64,000 bases of DNA from Pseudomonas mandelii (GTDB lineage Bacteria; Pseudomonadota; Gammaproteobacteria; Pseudomonadales; Pseudomonadaceae). Shown piece after piece: positions 31,017 to 40,413 of the stretch. The notes under the pieces were generated by a model that saw only the letters and a program-made list of their open reading frames with translations, was not told where the DNA came from and did no database searches. The translations under genes were made by a program, and so were the position numbers. How positions within the stretch are numbered: the stretch's first letter is position 1; every line of letters starts with the position of its first letter. The DNA lies in assembly GCF_900106065.1 (NCBI RefSeq), contig NZ_LT629796.1, positions 2,144,001 through 2,208,000 on the forward strand. Direction: 5' to 3'.

Positions 31017-31454
31017 TCATGATTTGCTTTTCATCAAATCGAAGGTGTTCAACAGCTCATCCATTTTTGCCTTGCAGTCACTCTGTTGCGGATTACCGGC
31101 GCGCAAGGCATCGAGTGCATGGTCGATCGCCTTGTCCACCACATGCCAATCGCTTGCGGCACGGGGTTTGATACCAGCTTCGGCGGAGTCCCAAGCGGTC
31201 TCCAGATCTTTGATGCGGGCTTTGGCGCCCGGCAAGTCATTTTTATCGACGAGGGCGGAGACGTCGGCGGCAATATTACGGAACTCAGACAGTTCTCCTA
31301 GTTTTGAACCAGGTTGGGGTTGTGTGCTAACAGAACCTGACGTGGCGCCGGCAATGGGCTTGTTGGCAGGCTTCGAGCAACCAGCGGCGATGCTGAGCAA
31401 CAAGATGGAGGAGACGATGGCTACGTGACGAATGATGTTTTGAATCTGGCGCAT
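31017..31454 (-). CDS. Small lipoprotein of unknown function
   Basis: 145 residues from the ATG at 31454. The signal sequence ends in lipobox SIAAGC followed by SKPANKP. The mature part is mostly helical ([31 protein letters not shown]) and conserves a tryptophan pair. It lies between the COG4705 gene (28 bp upstream) and the response regulator (100 bp downstream), all on one strand. I do not recognise the family. A role in sensing with this two-component system is possible. Confidence 0.75.
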   Translation of the reverse strand: MRQIQNIIRHVAIVSSILLLSIAAGCSKPANKPIAGATSGSVSTQPQPGSKLGELSEFRNIAADVSALVDKNDLPGAKARIKDLETAWDSAEAGIKPRAASDWHVVDKAIDHALDALRAGNPQQSDCKAKMDELLNTFDLMKSKS

Positions 31455-31482
31455 GACGATTCCTTGATTGGCGTTTGGGCAA

Positions 31483-32247
31483 TTACTGAGTGATGGTTTT
31501 GCGGTTGCCGACGCTGATTTGCGCCACCGCAACCAGAATGACAATGACGCACAAGAAGATGGCGCTGGTCCAGGTGGCACCCATTCCGAGGCCCCCGTAG
31601 GTTTTAGACTGGGTCAGCAGGTCACCGAGTGAGGCGCCGAAAGGACGAGTCAGAATGTAGGCGATCCAGAACGTCAGCACCCTATTGCAGCCCATGTGCC
31701 AGGCAACCAGAGTGGCAGCGATCAGTGCACCGAAAATGACAGCGCCGAGGGTGAAACCCAGGCCCAAGGCCTCGGTTGCCAGGTCACCGGCGGCGGTGCC
31801 CAGGGCGAAGGTGCAGAGTACAGTCGCCCAGTAGAACAACTCCCGGCGCGGCGTGACAATTTCGCGGATCGACAGGTTGTGTTCTACCCGGTACCAGACC
31901 AAGAAGTTGATCGCCAGCAGAGTGGAAAATACGGCCGTGCTGGTGTAAAGGCTGACGTCCAGTATGTCGGTCAGAATGTCAGTAATTTGAGTTCCGACGA
32001 TGCTCACCAGAACGACTGTCAGCCAGTAGATCCAAGGCGTGTAGCCTTTAGTGCGAAATTGGCAGAACAGCGCGATTGCCAGTACTGCAGCCATACCGAT
32101 ACTGGTCGGCCCCGCGCCGAAACCAGCATCGACGGCCAGAAAGTCGGCGCCTGTTTCACCTACGGTCGTGGACAAGATTTTAATCATCCAGAATGACAGC
32201 GTCACTTCGGGTACTTTGTTGACCCAGCCGGCTATTGCGGATTTCAT
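31483..32247 (-). CDS. COG4705-type integral membrane protein
   Basis: 254 residues with eight or so hydrophobic helices. It has the internal repeat typical of this uncharacterised family: [25 protein letters not shown] near the N-terminus and [21 protein letters not shown] in the second half, both W-x-x-K/V...ETxxD-like. FGASLGDLL is near the end. It is first in a four-gene minus-strand run with the lipoprotein, regulator and kinase. Function unknown. Confidence 0.8.
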   Translation of the reverse strand: MKSAIAGWVNKVPEVTLSFWMIKILSTTVGETGADFLAVDAGFGAGPTSIGMAAVLAIALFCQFRTKGYTPWIYWLTVVLVSIVGTQITDILTDILDVSLYTSTAVFSTLLAINFLVWYRVEHNLSIREIVTPRRELFYWATVLCTFALGTAAGDLATEALGLGFTLGAVIFGALIAATLVAWHMGCNRVLTFWIAYILTRPFGASLGDLLTQSKTYGGLGMGATWTSAIFLCVIVILVAVAQISVGNRKTITQ

Positions 32248-32903
32248 AGGCGGATAGCCTCTCTTAAGCAGCGCGAAATGCGCGCGGAAAGAGAAAGTAA
32301 GTAATGAAACTTAGCTGAGCCTGAGGGAAGGCAAATTGGCCGTCCGGTGTCTAGTTAATGACTGCCGGTTTCATGTCGTTCAGGCACGCCTCGGCTGAGA
32401 CCGTATCCAGGCACAGTCCATTCTCCCGGCGTATGCCGACATGCTTTGGCGCGATAAAAATCAACGCATTAGGACGTCGTGTTTTGCGGTTCAAGACCAT
32501 ACCCAATATCCGACTTGGAAATCGCAGTAGTAGTCGGCTCAGCGAATACCGTCAGGCAAACGTCGCCATTATCGAGGGAAAACTTGATCTCATAATCCGG
32601 CAAGTAACATGGAAAAATCGCGTAGAGAGTCACGGCTTTCGAGCTTGCTTGGATTCAGCCAACTTTCGCAAGCAAAGCCGGAAATTATTGCTTATTGGCC
32701 TTAAGCCATATGGATGTTGTTTTGCCGCTGAACGGTAATAGTCGTAGCCGATTTGGCCAATCAACGTCCGGGTTTACTGATTTTTGACATCGCTTTCACC
32801 GCTTCAGTACAGCGCCAAATCTATCGTTGCCCGAATGGCAGGGTGAAGTTCTAAGGGGTAACCCTGGCTGGCACCAGTGTCCTGAAGCTGAAGGTTCGAT
32901 GGT
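32248..32903. other. 656-bp region between the two-component operon and the phosphatase gene
   Basis: It holds the promoter of the COG4705 operon at its left side and one candidate short gene (32469-32633). Otherwise it has only AT-rich spacer. No RNA gene was recognised. Confidence 0.5.
32469..32633 (-). CDS. Candidate small protein (54 residues, GTG start)
   Basis: The minus strand reads V/M-TLYAIFPCYLPDYEIKF ... SLDNGDVCLTVFAEPT ... and stops at 32469. The composition (acidic, few rare residues, no hydrophobic runs) is protein-like, and the third codon positions are not random. The ribosome site (GAAAG) is weak. It is too short to be sure, and I recognise no family. Confidence 0.35.
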   Translation of the reverse strand: MTLYAIFPCYLPDYEIKFSLDNGDVCLTVFAEPTTTAISKSDIGYGLEPQNTTS

Positions 32904-33575
32904 ATGCCCCACATCCTTATCAACGACTCGATAATTTCGAAATTCGTCCCGCGCGCTATCCGTTTGCACAGCAAATTTTTCGCGGTGATCCTCATTACGC
33001 TGCTGCTCGGCGTGATAGGCGTATGGTTTTCAACGGCGACATCTGTGGTGGATTTGGGCGCGGGAAACAACATGATCAAATCAGGACTTGAAGCGCAATG
33101 GAGGCAAGGTTCCGTAGTGGTCCTGGTCAGACACGCCGAACGATGCGATCGGTCTGCAAACCCGTGCCTCGGCGACATCGAGGGCATCACCATCGAAGGA
33201 AGCAATGCTGCGATGGTGGTCGGCAAAGGTTTGCGACGACTGGGTCTCGAAAAAGCCCGGATGGTCGCCAGTCCCTTGCCCCGTGCACGCCAAACTGCCG
33301 ATTTTATTTCAGGTCGGGTGGTGGCGACTCAGGAGTGGGTGAGTGAGTGCGATGATGGATTCAAAGGCGCCGTAATAGCTCATAAAAGCGACAACGAGAA
33401 TTTGGTCCTGATTACTCACAGTGGCTGTATCGACCATTTCGAAAGACTGATGGGAGTACGTGCGGGAGCTCGTTCCAGCGCTTACACACAAGCCATATTC
33501 GTCCAAGTGGATGGGAGGCACAAACCAAACATCATCGGGTCGTTGGAAGCGACAGAGTGGGGAAAAATCAGATAA
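32904..33575 (+). CDS. Histidine phosphatase-superfamily protein, Ais/PmrG-like
   Basis: 223 residues. One N-terminal membrane helix (FFAVILITLLLGVIGVWF, about 25-42) acts as anchor or signal. The phosphatase core has LVRHAERCDRS (catalytic RHxE histidine, about 77) and SPLPRARQTADFI (second arginine), with a late histidine in LITHSGC. RHAERCDRSxNPC...GIT is the pattern of periplasmic Ais, which acts on LPS core heptose phosphate and is under PmrA control in enterics. The LPS role is inferred. Confidence 0.8.
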   Translation: MPHILINDSIISKFVPRAIRLHSKFFAVILITLLLGVIGVWFSTATSVVDLGAGNNMIKSGLEAQWRQGSVVVLVRHAERCDRSANPCLGDIEGITIEGSNAAMVVGKGLRRLGLEKARMVASPLPRARQTADFISGRVVATQEWVSECDDGFKGAVIAHKSDNENLVLITHSGCIDHFERLMGVRAGARSSAYTQAIFVQVDGRHKPNIIGSLEATEWGKIR

Positions 33576-33720
33576 CACACAGTTAAGTAAAGCTACATAT
33601 TTTTACGGCGTTCAACACGCCACGCGCTGTGAGAGTTCACCTTGAATGTCAGAAACGTGGTTTTGCCAGCGTAAAAACTCTAGCGCCGATTGTCGCCCCG
33701 ACGGGAGATACGCGCGGAGT

Positions 33721-34407
33721 TTATAAAGGGAGGGTGCTCAGGACGCAAAGCCTGTATCCAATGCCATGTACGGTATGAAGCAGTGGTTCATCAAAGGCTT
33801 TGTCCAATGCCCGGCGCAGCATATGGATGTTACTGCGAAGGCTGTCGCTGCTCGGACGGTTGCGCCCCCAGATGAGATCTTCGAGCTCGGTCCGTTTGAC
33901 AACATGCGGACTTCTACGCATGAGGGTTTCCAACAGCTTCATGCAAATAGGATTTATCTTGATGGATGTCCCGGAGCGAGATACTTCCATGGTGTCCAAG
34001 TCAAAATGCAGATCGGCTACAACCATGACCCGATTCATTTTTCGAGCGCGGCGCGACACCACGGCTTCGATTCTGGCAAGAATTTCAGACATGGCAAACG
34101 GCTTGGTGACGTAGTCATCAGCACCGACCTTGAAGCCGATCAATCGATCTTCCAGTTGGTCTCGTGCACTTAACATGACAATGGCAACGTCGGATTTGGA
34201 AATCTGACGCAGGCTTTGGCAAATCTTGTTGCCATCGATTCCAGGGAGCATGACATCTAGAACAATCGCGTCGAAGAATTTTGAGGCAGCGAGATGAAGC
34301 CCGGTCAAGCCGTCGAGTGCTCCCTCGACGTGGTGACCCTTCAAAACAAAAAAGTCCATCAGGTTGTCGTGAATGTCACGATTGTCCTCAATGATCAGTA
34401 TATTCAT
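33721..34407 (-). CDS. Orphan OmpR-family response regulator
   Basis: 228 residues. The receiver domain has IIEDNRDIHDN, phospho-acceptor Asp in AIVLDVMLPGIDG and Lys in VTKPFAM. The DNA-binding winged helix ends HTVHGIGYRL. No kinase is adjacent. It converges on the phosphatase gene. It may be driven by the kinase at 28.9 kb or by one elsewhere. Confidence 0.9.
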   Translation of the reverse strand: MNILIIEDNRDIHDNLMDFFVLKGHHVEGALDGLTGLHLAASKFFDAIVLDVMLPGIDGNKICQSLRQISKSDVAIVMLSARDQLEDRLIGFKVGADDYVTKPFAMSEILARIEAVVSRRARKMNRVMVVADLHFDLDTMEVSRSGTSIKINPICMKLLETLMRRSPHVVKRTELEDLIWGRNRPSSDSLRSNIHMLRRALDKAFDEPLLHTVHGIGYRLCVLSTLPL

Positions 34408-34591
34408 CGGCTACCTTCATGCTTCTTATCAAATTAACCTGTCTTCTATTCTGCCGCGTTTTTACAGCGTCACATGACTGATTAGAATAATCTTTTGTGC
34501 TTACGGAGGGCGGCAAGCCGCTTTGTCGCAGAATCGCCTACGCTTGAGACGGTCAGCGTAAAAAGGTTAATTCCATAAAGGAGATAGGGGT

Positions 34592-34906
34592 ATGCATGGC
34601 TACGGAATGGCGGGGGATTTGCTTCATTTAGCCGTCTATTTGATGACCATTGCGTTCTGGGCGCTGTTTTGGATGGTCTGTATCTTCAACGCCAGAGGTC
34701 GGTTGAAAAGGCTTTTAGGCGCACATGCATTGATTATTTGTATTCTTTTTTTTCCAGCGTTGCCCGCCACCTTCATTGGTGGAGCATTGATTTCTTTTGG
34801 TATCGAAGGCCTGATCTGGAGCCTGTGTATTACTGGGATTGGTTTGCCGATTGCCGGCATGCAACTGGTCCAGCACTACGTTAAAAAATGCCAAGGACTA
34901 GAATGA
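34592..34906 (+). CDS. Small membrane protein, unknown
   Basis: 104 residues with three hydrophobic stretches: LLHLAVYLMTIAFWALFWMV, ALIICILFFPALPATFIGGAL and LIWSLCITGIGLPIAGM. AAGGAGAT lies close before the ATG. I do not recognise the family. It is read away from the orphan response regulator, which could control it. Confidence 0.6.
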   Translation: MHGYGMAGDLLHLAVYLMTIAFWALFWMVCIFNARGRLKRLLGAHALIICILFFPALPATFIGGALISFGIEGLIWSLCITGIGLPIAGMQLVQHYVKKCQGLE

Positions 34907-35062
34907 TAAGTCTACTACGACGCCGGGCCTGGTTACTGTAAATAGGCTAGCCGGATGACGTTACGAGGCTTGAGTTACAGCTATACAGAAAATTCACATC
35001 ACGTTGACCTTCCAGCGACAGGCGGATGATTAGCATTGAGCCCTGACCACTGGAGATCGCCA

Positions 35063-35743
35063 ATGAGCGCCCCTGTCAAACTTAAATTTTATGAGAAGTA
35101 CGATAAAAATAACGTAAAACATTACTTCCTGAAGCATCAGGATGGACTGTCGCAAAAACTGGCCCATTATCGGGACGTACAGATGGCGCGCCATGCGTTA
35201 CACGAGGCGGGAGACCCGGGGCTGGTTCTCGACCTTCCATGCGGCGCGGGACGGTTCTGGTCCGTACTTGCAGAAAACTCTAATCGAGTCATCATTGGCG
35301 CAGACAGTTCGTCGGAGATGATTACAGCAGCATTAGATAATCAACCTGCCGATATAGTCAAACGTGTAACGCCTCTAAAAACTTCAGTGTTCGCCATCGA
35401 TTTACCTGGTAATTCGGTGGACAGCATTTTCAGCATGCGGTTGATTCATCATATTGGTGAATCCGTGCATCGATTGACGATGTTGCGAGAGTTTCACCGG
35501 GTGACGCGCGACACCGTTATCCTATCGATGTGGGTAGATGGTAACTTCAAGTCATGGAAGCGAAAGCGCCAGGGACAACGGCGTAGAGCCATGGGCGAGC
35601 AGACTAAATATCAAAATAGGTTTGTTATTCCTCGATCCGTCGCAGAAGCCGAGTTCAAGGAAGCTGGTTTCGTTATTGATAGCAAGTCTGACTTTATTCC
35701 GTTTTTTTCAATGTGGCGTGTCTACGTTTTGCGAAAGATTTAA
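35063..35743 (+). CDS. Class I SAM-dependent methyltransferase
   Basis: 226 residues from the ATG at 35063, preceded by GGAGAT. Motif I is VLDLPCGAGRFW (about 55), the acidic loop is IIGADSSSEMI, and motif IV-like DSIFSMRLIHHI is followed by LREFHRVTRDTVILSMW. It resembles small-molecule or LPS-associated methyltransferases of Pseudomonas. The acceptor is unknown. It is flanked by envelope-related genes. Confidence 0.82.
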   Translation: MSAPVKLKFYEKYDKNNVKHYFLKHQDGLSQKLAHYRDVQMARHALHEAGDPGLVLDLPCGAGRFWSVLAENSNRVIIGADSSSEMITAALDNQPADIVKRVTPLKTSVFAIDLPGNSVDSIFSMRLIHHIGESVHRLTMLREFHRVTRDTVILSMWVDGNFKSWKRKRQGQRRRAMGEQTKYQNRFVIPRSVAEAEFKEAGFVIDSKSDFIPFFSMWRVYVLRKI

Positions 35744-35933
35744 ATTCTGCGTCAGGCGTCCGGAGTTGTCAGAGGGGATTCGAGTCGGCTGAACAAGCTT
35801 TCCAATAACGTAATCAACTTTGCTTGATCAACCCGCTTCCGCGAGCTTTGCGCCACTTAACACCAGCACCGGGTTTCAGCTATCAATGCGCGACTGTGCC
35901 ATTCCATTTTTGATACGGAATGGGCAACTTGCA

Positions 35934-36041
35934 TTAGTCTCCCCGACCCATCGGGAAGTACATAAACCCGCTGCGCGTCAGTCGATCGGCGTCGTACAGA
36001 TTGCGCCCGTCAAAGATCATGGGCGCCTTGAACTGTTGCCA
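35934..36041 (-). pseudogene. UDP-glucose 6-dehydrogenase C-terminal remnant
   Basis: The minus strand reads WQQFKAPMIFDGRNLYDADR ... and ends GRGD-stop at 35934. MIFDGRNLYD is the highly conserved tail of Ugd/TuaD enzymes. There is no start and nothing of the NAD-binding domain is present. The surrounding 430 bp (35744-36178) holds no other gene that I can support. Confidence 0.7.
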
Positions 36042-36178
36042 CCCGGTACAGATGATCTACCACGTGCCTTATAGCTATGCCTTTAAAAATCACTTCGCTA
36101 TTCGCGTGATCGAAGAGCGCGAACTCACGAGAGCGTGGGCGAAGGGTGGTGGATCGTTTTAATCCCTGAATTTCAGCT

Positions 36179-37249
36179 TCAAGGCTCGTTCAGCACATGG
36201 GCATGACCTAGGGCTGAGACGTGCACCGCACTGCCGGCTGGCGGCGCGTAGAGGCCGGTACTACGCACCATCAAGGATCTGCCGGGTTGGTCAGTGTCGG
36301 GCAACGCTTCGAGTTCCACGATCAATGTGCAGGTATTTCCGCTGAAGTCGCGCTCGCTCACGACGCCACGGCAGCCCGAGGATTCCACGGCATTCGGTAC
36401 GATGCCGACCAGTTGCAATTGCTCGGGCCGCAACATGATCTGCGCACAGCGGTTGTTGCGATGGTTATTGACGGGGATCCGCCCCAGGTCGCAATGGGCC
36501 CAGCCAGCTTCGATTCTGGCCGGCATGACCACGGCATCACCGAGGAACAGCGCGGTTTGTTCGTCGCCGGGATAACGGTAAAGATCCAGCGGATGGCCGG
36601 ATTGCACCAGTTGGCCGTCACGCATGACCGCCAACTGATCGGCAAACGACAGCGCCTCACTCTGGTCGTGGGTGACCAGAATGGTGGTGACCCCTGCGTC
36701 GGCCAACAGCCGCGCCACCAGTTTGCGCATGGACGCACGCAAGCCGGTGTCGAGGGCGGAAAACGGCTCATCCAGCAACATCAGGCGCGGCTGTTGTGCC
36801 AAGGCTCGCGCCAGTGCCACCCGCTGTTGCTGGCCGCCCGAAAGTTCGTGAGGCCAACGATTGGCCATGTTCGCGTCCAGCGCCACGCTGTCCATCAATA
36901 CAGCGATACGCTCGTGTTTCCTTCTGCCCTTGCTTGTCAGTCCGAAACCGATATTGGCGGCCACGGTCATGTGCGGGAACAGCGCGCCGTCCTGGGGCAC
37001 GTAGCCGATCTGGCGTTGGTGTGCCGGGACCTCGTGAGTGTCGTCGACCAATGTCTGGCCGTTGAGGGTCACGCAGCCCCGGTCCGGGAATTCGAAGCCG
37101 GCGATCATCCGCAGCAACGTGGTTTTGCCCGAACCCGACGGGCCGACGATCACTGTGCGGCTGCCCGTCGGCACCACCAGGCTGATGTTTTCCAGGGCGC
37201 GGTGCGCGCCGTAGGATTTGCAGATCGAATGCAGTTCGAGGGCGTTCAT
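36179..37249 (-). CDS. fbpC: Ferric iron ABC transporter ATP-binding protein
   Basis: 356 residues. Walker A is GPSGSGKTT (about 38), the signature [15 protein letters not shown] (about 135), Walker [13 protein letters not shown], and the switch histidine is in VTHDQ. A C-terminal TOBE-like extension is typical of FbpC/PotA ATPases. I chose the ATG at 37249, which overlaps the permease stop by four bases (ATGA). A longer open frame upstream overlaps the permease. It is last gene of the fbpABC run. Confidence 0.9.
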   Translation of the reverse strand: MNALELHSICKSYGAHRALENISLVVPTGSRTVIVGPSGSGKTTLLRMIAGFEFPDRGCVTLNGQTLVDDTHEVPAHQRQIGYVPQDGALFPHMTVAANIGFGLTSKGRRKHERIAVLMDSVALDANMANRWPHELSGGQQQRVALARALAQQPRLMLLDEPFSALDTGLRASMRKLVARLLADAGVTTILVTHDQSEALSFADQLAVMRDGQLVQSGHPLDLYRYPGDEQTALFLGDAVVMPARIEAGWAHCDLGRIPVNNHRNNRCAQIMLRPEQLQLVGIVPNAVESSGCRGVVSERDFSGNTCTLIVELEALPDTDQPGRSLMVRSTGLYAPPAGSAVHVSALGHAHVLNEP

Positions 37250-38843
37250 CGGCCAGCCGTTCGTTTGGATTGGTGATAGAGAAGTGCGGTCAACGGAAGT
37301 GACAGCAGAATCATCAGCAGGGCATAGGGCGCGGCGGCGGCGTAGTCGATTTCGCTGGTCAATGCCCAGAATCCGGTCGCCAGCGTGCGTGTGCCGTTTG
37401 GGGCCAGCAGCAGGGTGGCGGTCAATTCGTTGGTGATCGCCAAAAACACCAGCGCCGCGCCAGCAGCAGCGCCGGGCGCGGCCAGTCGCAAGGTGATCAG
37501 CCACAGTGCCCGACCAGGCGAACGGCCGAGGCTGCGTGCAATGTTCTCCAGTTCAACCGGTGCCTGGGCGATACCGGCACGCAAACTCACCAGCGCGCGG
37601 GGCAAAAACATCAGCAGGTACGCCAGCAACACGGTGATCGTCGTCTGATAAATCGGCCGGGCGAAATGCACCGTGACCGTCACCAGGGCCAGGGCAACCA
37701 CAATCCCCGGCAAGGAACTGGTGATGTAGTTACAGCTTTCAAGAATGCGTTGCAGCCGCCCCGGCGAGCGAATCGACAGCCAGGCAATCGGGATGGCCGC
37801 GCAGGTGGTGAGCGCGGCGCCCGCGAAGCCGAGCAGTAATGTCTGTTGCAGCGCCGGCATCAGCTCAGCCACCTGCCAGACATGCGTCCCCCCGCGATCA
37901 GCCACTTGCTCAACGTGATCAGCGGCACCCCGAGCGCCAAGGCGCAGGTGACGATCAGTAAAGTGAGCGCAAGCACGGTTGGCGCGGTTTTCAGGCAGAC
38001 GATTCGTTGTTCACGGGCACTTCCCGAACCGACACGGGCATATCGCGCATGGCCGCGCGCCGCCGACTCCACGGTCAGCATCGCCAGGCAACACAGGGCC
38101 AGCACGCCAGCCAGCAGGTTAGCGGCGGGGCCGTTGAAGGTGGACTTGAACTGATCGAAGATCGCCGTGGTGAAGGTGTCGAAACGGATCATTGCGTACA
38201 GGCCATATTCGGCCAGCAAATGCAGCCCTACCAACAATGCGCCGCCGCAGATGGCCAGGCGCAATTGCGGCAACACCACCCGAAAAAATACCGCCCAAGG
38301 CTTGAGCCCCATCGACTGCGCCACATCCTCAATGGCCGGATCGAGCCTGCGCAGGGTTGCCGCAACCGGCAAATACAGGAACGGAAAGTAGGCGATCACC
38401 GAGACCAGCACCCCGGCAAACAGTCCGTTGATCGACGACACCAGGCTGACCCAGGCATAGCTGTGAACGAAGGCCGGAACCGCCAGTGGTGCGGTCGCCA
38501 GCAACGACCACCAGCGCCGCCCCGGCAGATCGCTGCGCTCGGTCAGCCAGGCCAGCGTCACGCCGAGGCCCACGCACAGGGGAATCGTGATCACCACCAG
38601 CAACACGGTGTTGATCAGCAACTCGCCGACCCTCGGCCGGAACACCAGCGCCGCCAGCGTTGCCCAGCCGGTTTGCAACGACACGCCGATGATGAAGGCA
38701 ATCGGCAACAGCGCCAGGACTGACACCAGCACCGACAAACCCATCACCCACGCACCGCCGCGCCCCGAGAACAGACCGCGGGAGCGGCGGCGCAAGTGTG
38801 CGGGTATCGCCGCAGCGACGTCCGCCGGTAGCGTTTCAGGCAT
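37246..38843 (-). pseudogene. fbpB: Ferric iron ABC transporter permease, split by a frameshift
   Basis: FbpB is normally one protein of about 530-540 residues with two six-helix halves. Here the first half (38843 down to about 37860) reads to KWLIAGG then shifts into [12 protein letters not shown]. The second half continues in the next frame as [20 protein letters not shown] down to 37246. The switch is at a run of six C (37888-37893; G on the coding strand), and seven would restore one continuous frame. Both halves keep good permease sequence ([46 protein letters not shown]). So the break is recent, phase variable, or a sequencing error. Confidence 0.85.
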
Positions 38844-38847
38844 CAAT

Positions 38848-39861
38848 TCAAAGCAGTCCGGCCTGAGTCATCAGTTCCACGGCTTTTTTACTGTCGAGTT
38901 TTGACGCATCGACTTTCGGCGCGTCGAGCTGTTGCAGAGGCACTAATTTAGGGTTGGATTCAGCGTTTTTGCCTACCGCGTATTCAAAGGAGTTGCCGGT
39001 CTTGAGGATGGCCTGGCCGTCCTTGCCGGTCACCCACTTGAGGAACGCCTGGGCTTGTTCTTTGTGCTGGCTGGAGGCCAGAACGCCGCCGCCGGAGATA
39101 CTCACAAACGCTCCCGGATCTTTGTGTTTGAAGTAGTGCAGGGCAGTGTTCTTGCTGTTTTCGCCGGTCTTGGCCTGATCGCCGAAGCGGTAATAGTGGT
39201 AGATCACACCACTGTCGATCTGCCCGGCATTGACCGCTTTCAACACGGAGCTGTTGCCGCGATACGCGGTGAAATTGGCCTTCATGCCTTTCAGCCACTC
39301 AAGGGTGGCGGTTTCGCCCTTGAGTTCTAGGACTGCAGCGACGATGGCCTGGAAATCGGCGCCGGCCGGTGAAGCGGCCCAACGACCTTTCCATTTCGGC
39401 TCGGCGAGGTCCAGGAGTGATTTCGGTAAGTCCGCTTCCGGCAGTTTGCCCGGGTTGTAGACAAACACGGTGGAGCGCGCCGCGATGCCCACCCATTTGC
39501 CATGGGCCGGACGGTAGGCTGCGTCGACTTGTTCAAGGGTGGTCGGCGCCACTGGGGTAAACAGTCCCGCGTTGTCCACCAGCACCATGGCCGGGGAATT
39601 TTCGGTCAGAAATACATCCGCAGGGGAGGCGGCGCCTTCCTGGACAATCTGGTTTCCCATCTCGGTGTCGTCGCCATTGCGCACTGTGACCTTGATCCCG
39701 GTCTCCTGGGTGAAGCCTTCGATCCAGGCTTTGGTCAGGCTTTCATGCTGGGCGTTGTAGACCACAATGCCGTCGGCATCGGCGGCAAACACCTGACCGG
39801 CGCTCAGCAACGCCGTGGCCAGTAGAGCGGTTTTGAGGAACGAGGGCATAGGGGAAATCAT
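38848..39861 (-). CDS. fbpA: Periplasmic ferric iron-binding protein
   Basis: 337 residues from the ATG at 39861, with GGAG upstream. The signal peptide is cut near FAADADG. The mature protein starts [19 protein letters not shown], and the paired iron-ligand tyrosines lie in [12 protein letters not shown], as in FbpA/SfuA/HitA. It binds free Fe3+ in the periplasm for FbpBC. A Fur-like palindrome lies 50-75 bp before the start. The next 550 bp (to 40413) hold no other gene. Confidence 0.9.
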   Translation of the reverse strand: MISPMPSFLKTALLATALLSAGQVFAADADGIVVYNAQHESLTKAWIEGFTQETGIKVTVRNGDDTEMGNQIVQEGAASPADVFLTENSPAMVLVDNAGLFTPVAPTTLEQVDAAYRPAHGKWVGIAARSTVFVYNPGKLPEADLPKSLLDLAEPKWKGRWAASPAGADFQAIVAAVLELKGETATLEWLKGMKANFTAYRGNSSVLKAVNAGQIDSGVIYHYYRFGDQAKTGENSKNTALHYFKHKDPGAFVSISGGGVLASSQHKEQAQAFLKWVTGKDGQAILKTGNSFEYAVGKNAESNPKLVPLQQLDAPKVDASKLDSKKAVELMTQAGLL

Positions 39862-39913
39862 TTTGTTGCAGCTCCTGATTCTTTTGGAAGTCACGCACAC
39901 AGATACATGGCCC

Positions 39914-39935
39914 ATCAATGCGAATCATTTGCATG
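39914..39935. promoter_or_regulatory. Probable Fur box upstream of fbpA
   Basis: AATGCGAATCATT (39917-39929) matches the Fur core AATGATAATCATT at 11 of 13 positions. It lies in a longer near-perfect palindrome ATGCGAATCATTTGCAT. Its position fits iron-repressed fbpABC transcription. Confidence 0.6.
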
Positions 39936-40413
39936 TTTAGGGGGCCGCAAATGTAGAGCGCAAAATGAGAAAAAAACGTCAAAAAAAACTCTAATAAATG
40001 TCATTTTCATTTAGGTTGGCACTCGTCTGATTGCCAACTCTTAGCAGTTATCGACGACGCTGTTCCACATGAATCGGCTTTCTTGATCGCGATTATCTGC
40101 CCTCTTGTTGCGCACCACCTGTAGGCCCATCAGATGTGGGTGAGTTGGCGATTACATACAGCGTCATGCCGGACATATTAAGGCGAAAGGTAAGGCGAGA
40201 TAACGGCGGACTTATTGTATCAAAATGTTTCATATCAGCTTTGAATAACCAGAATCCCGCATTTTTGACAAAATTTTACTAATTTGCCGTATAGATTCAC
40301 TTCACCTCCAAATGAGTCGCAGCTCATTGCATTCGAAGACAGGAATGTCTTGAATGCATACGGCCAATCGGCAGTAATTTCCAATCTGGAGGGAGCACAA
40401 CAAGGAGTTTTTA
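39936..40413. other. Spacer between divergent fbpA and the LTA-synthase-like gene
   Basis: About 480 bp, AT-rich near both ends, with no gene I can support. It must carry the promoter of the gene at 40414. Confidence 0.5.

Noticed and set aside
36068..36163. Plus-strand stretch reading FAIRVIEERELTRAWAKGGG
   Set aside because: Protein-like by chance or a relic, but too short and without a start or recognisable family.
36221..37276. 351-codon plus-strand frame opposite fbpC
   Set aside because: Antisense of a complete ABC ATPase.
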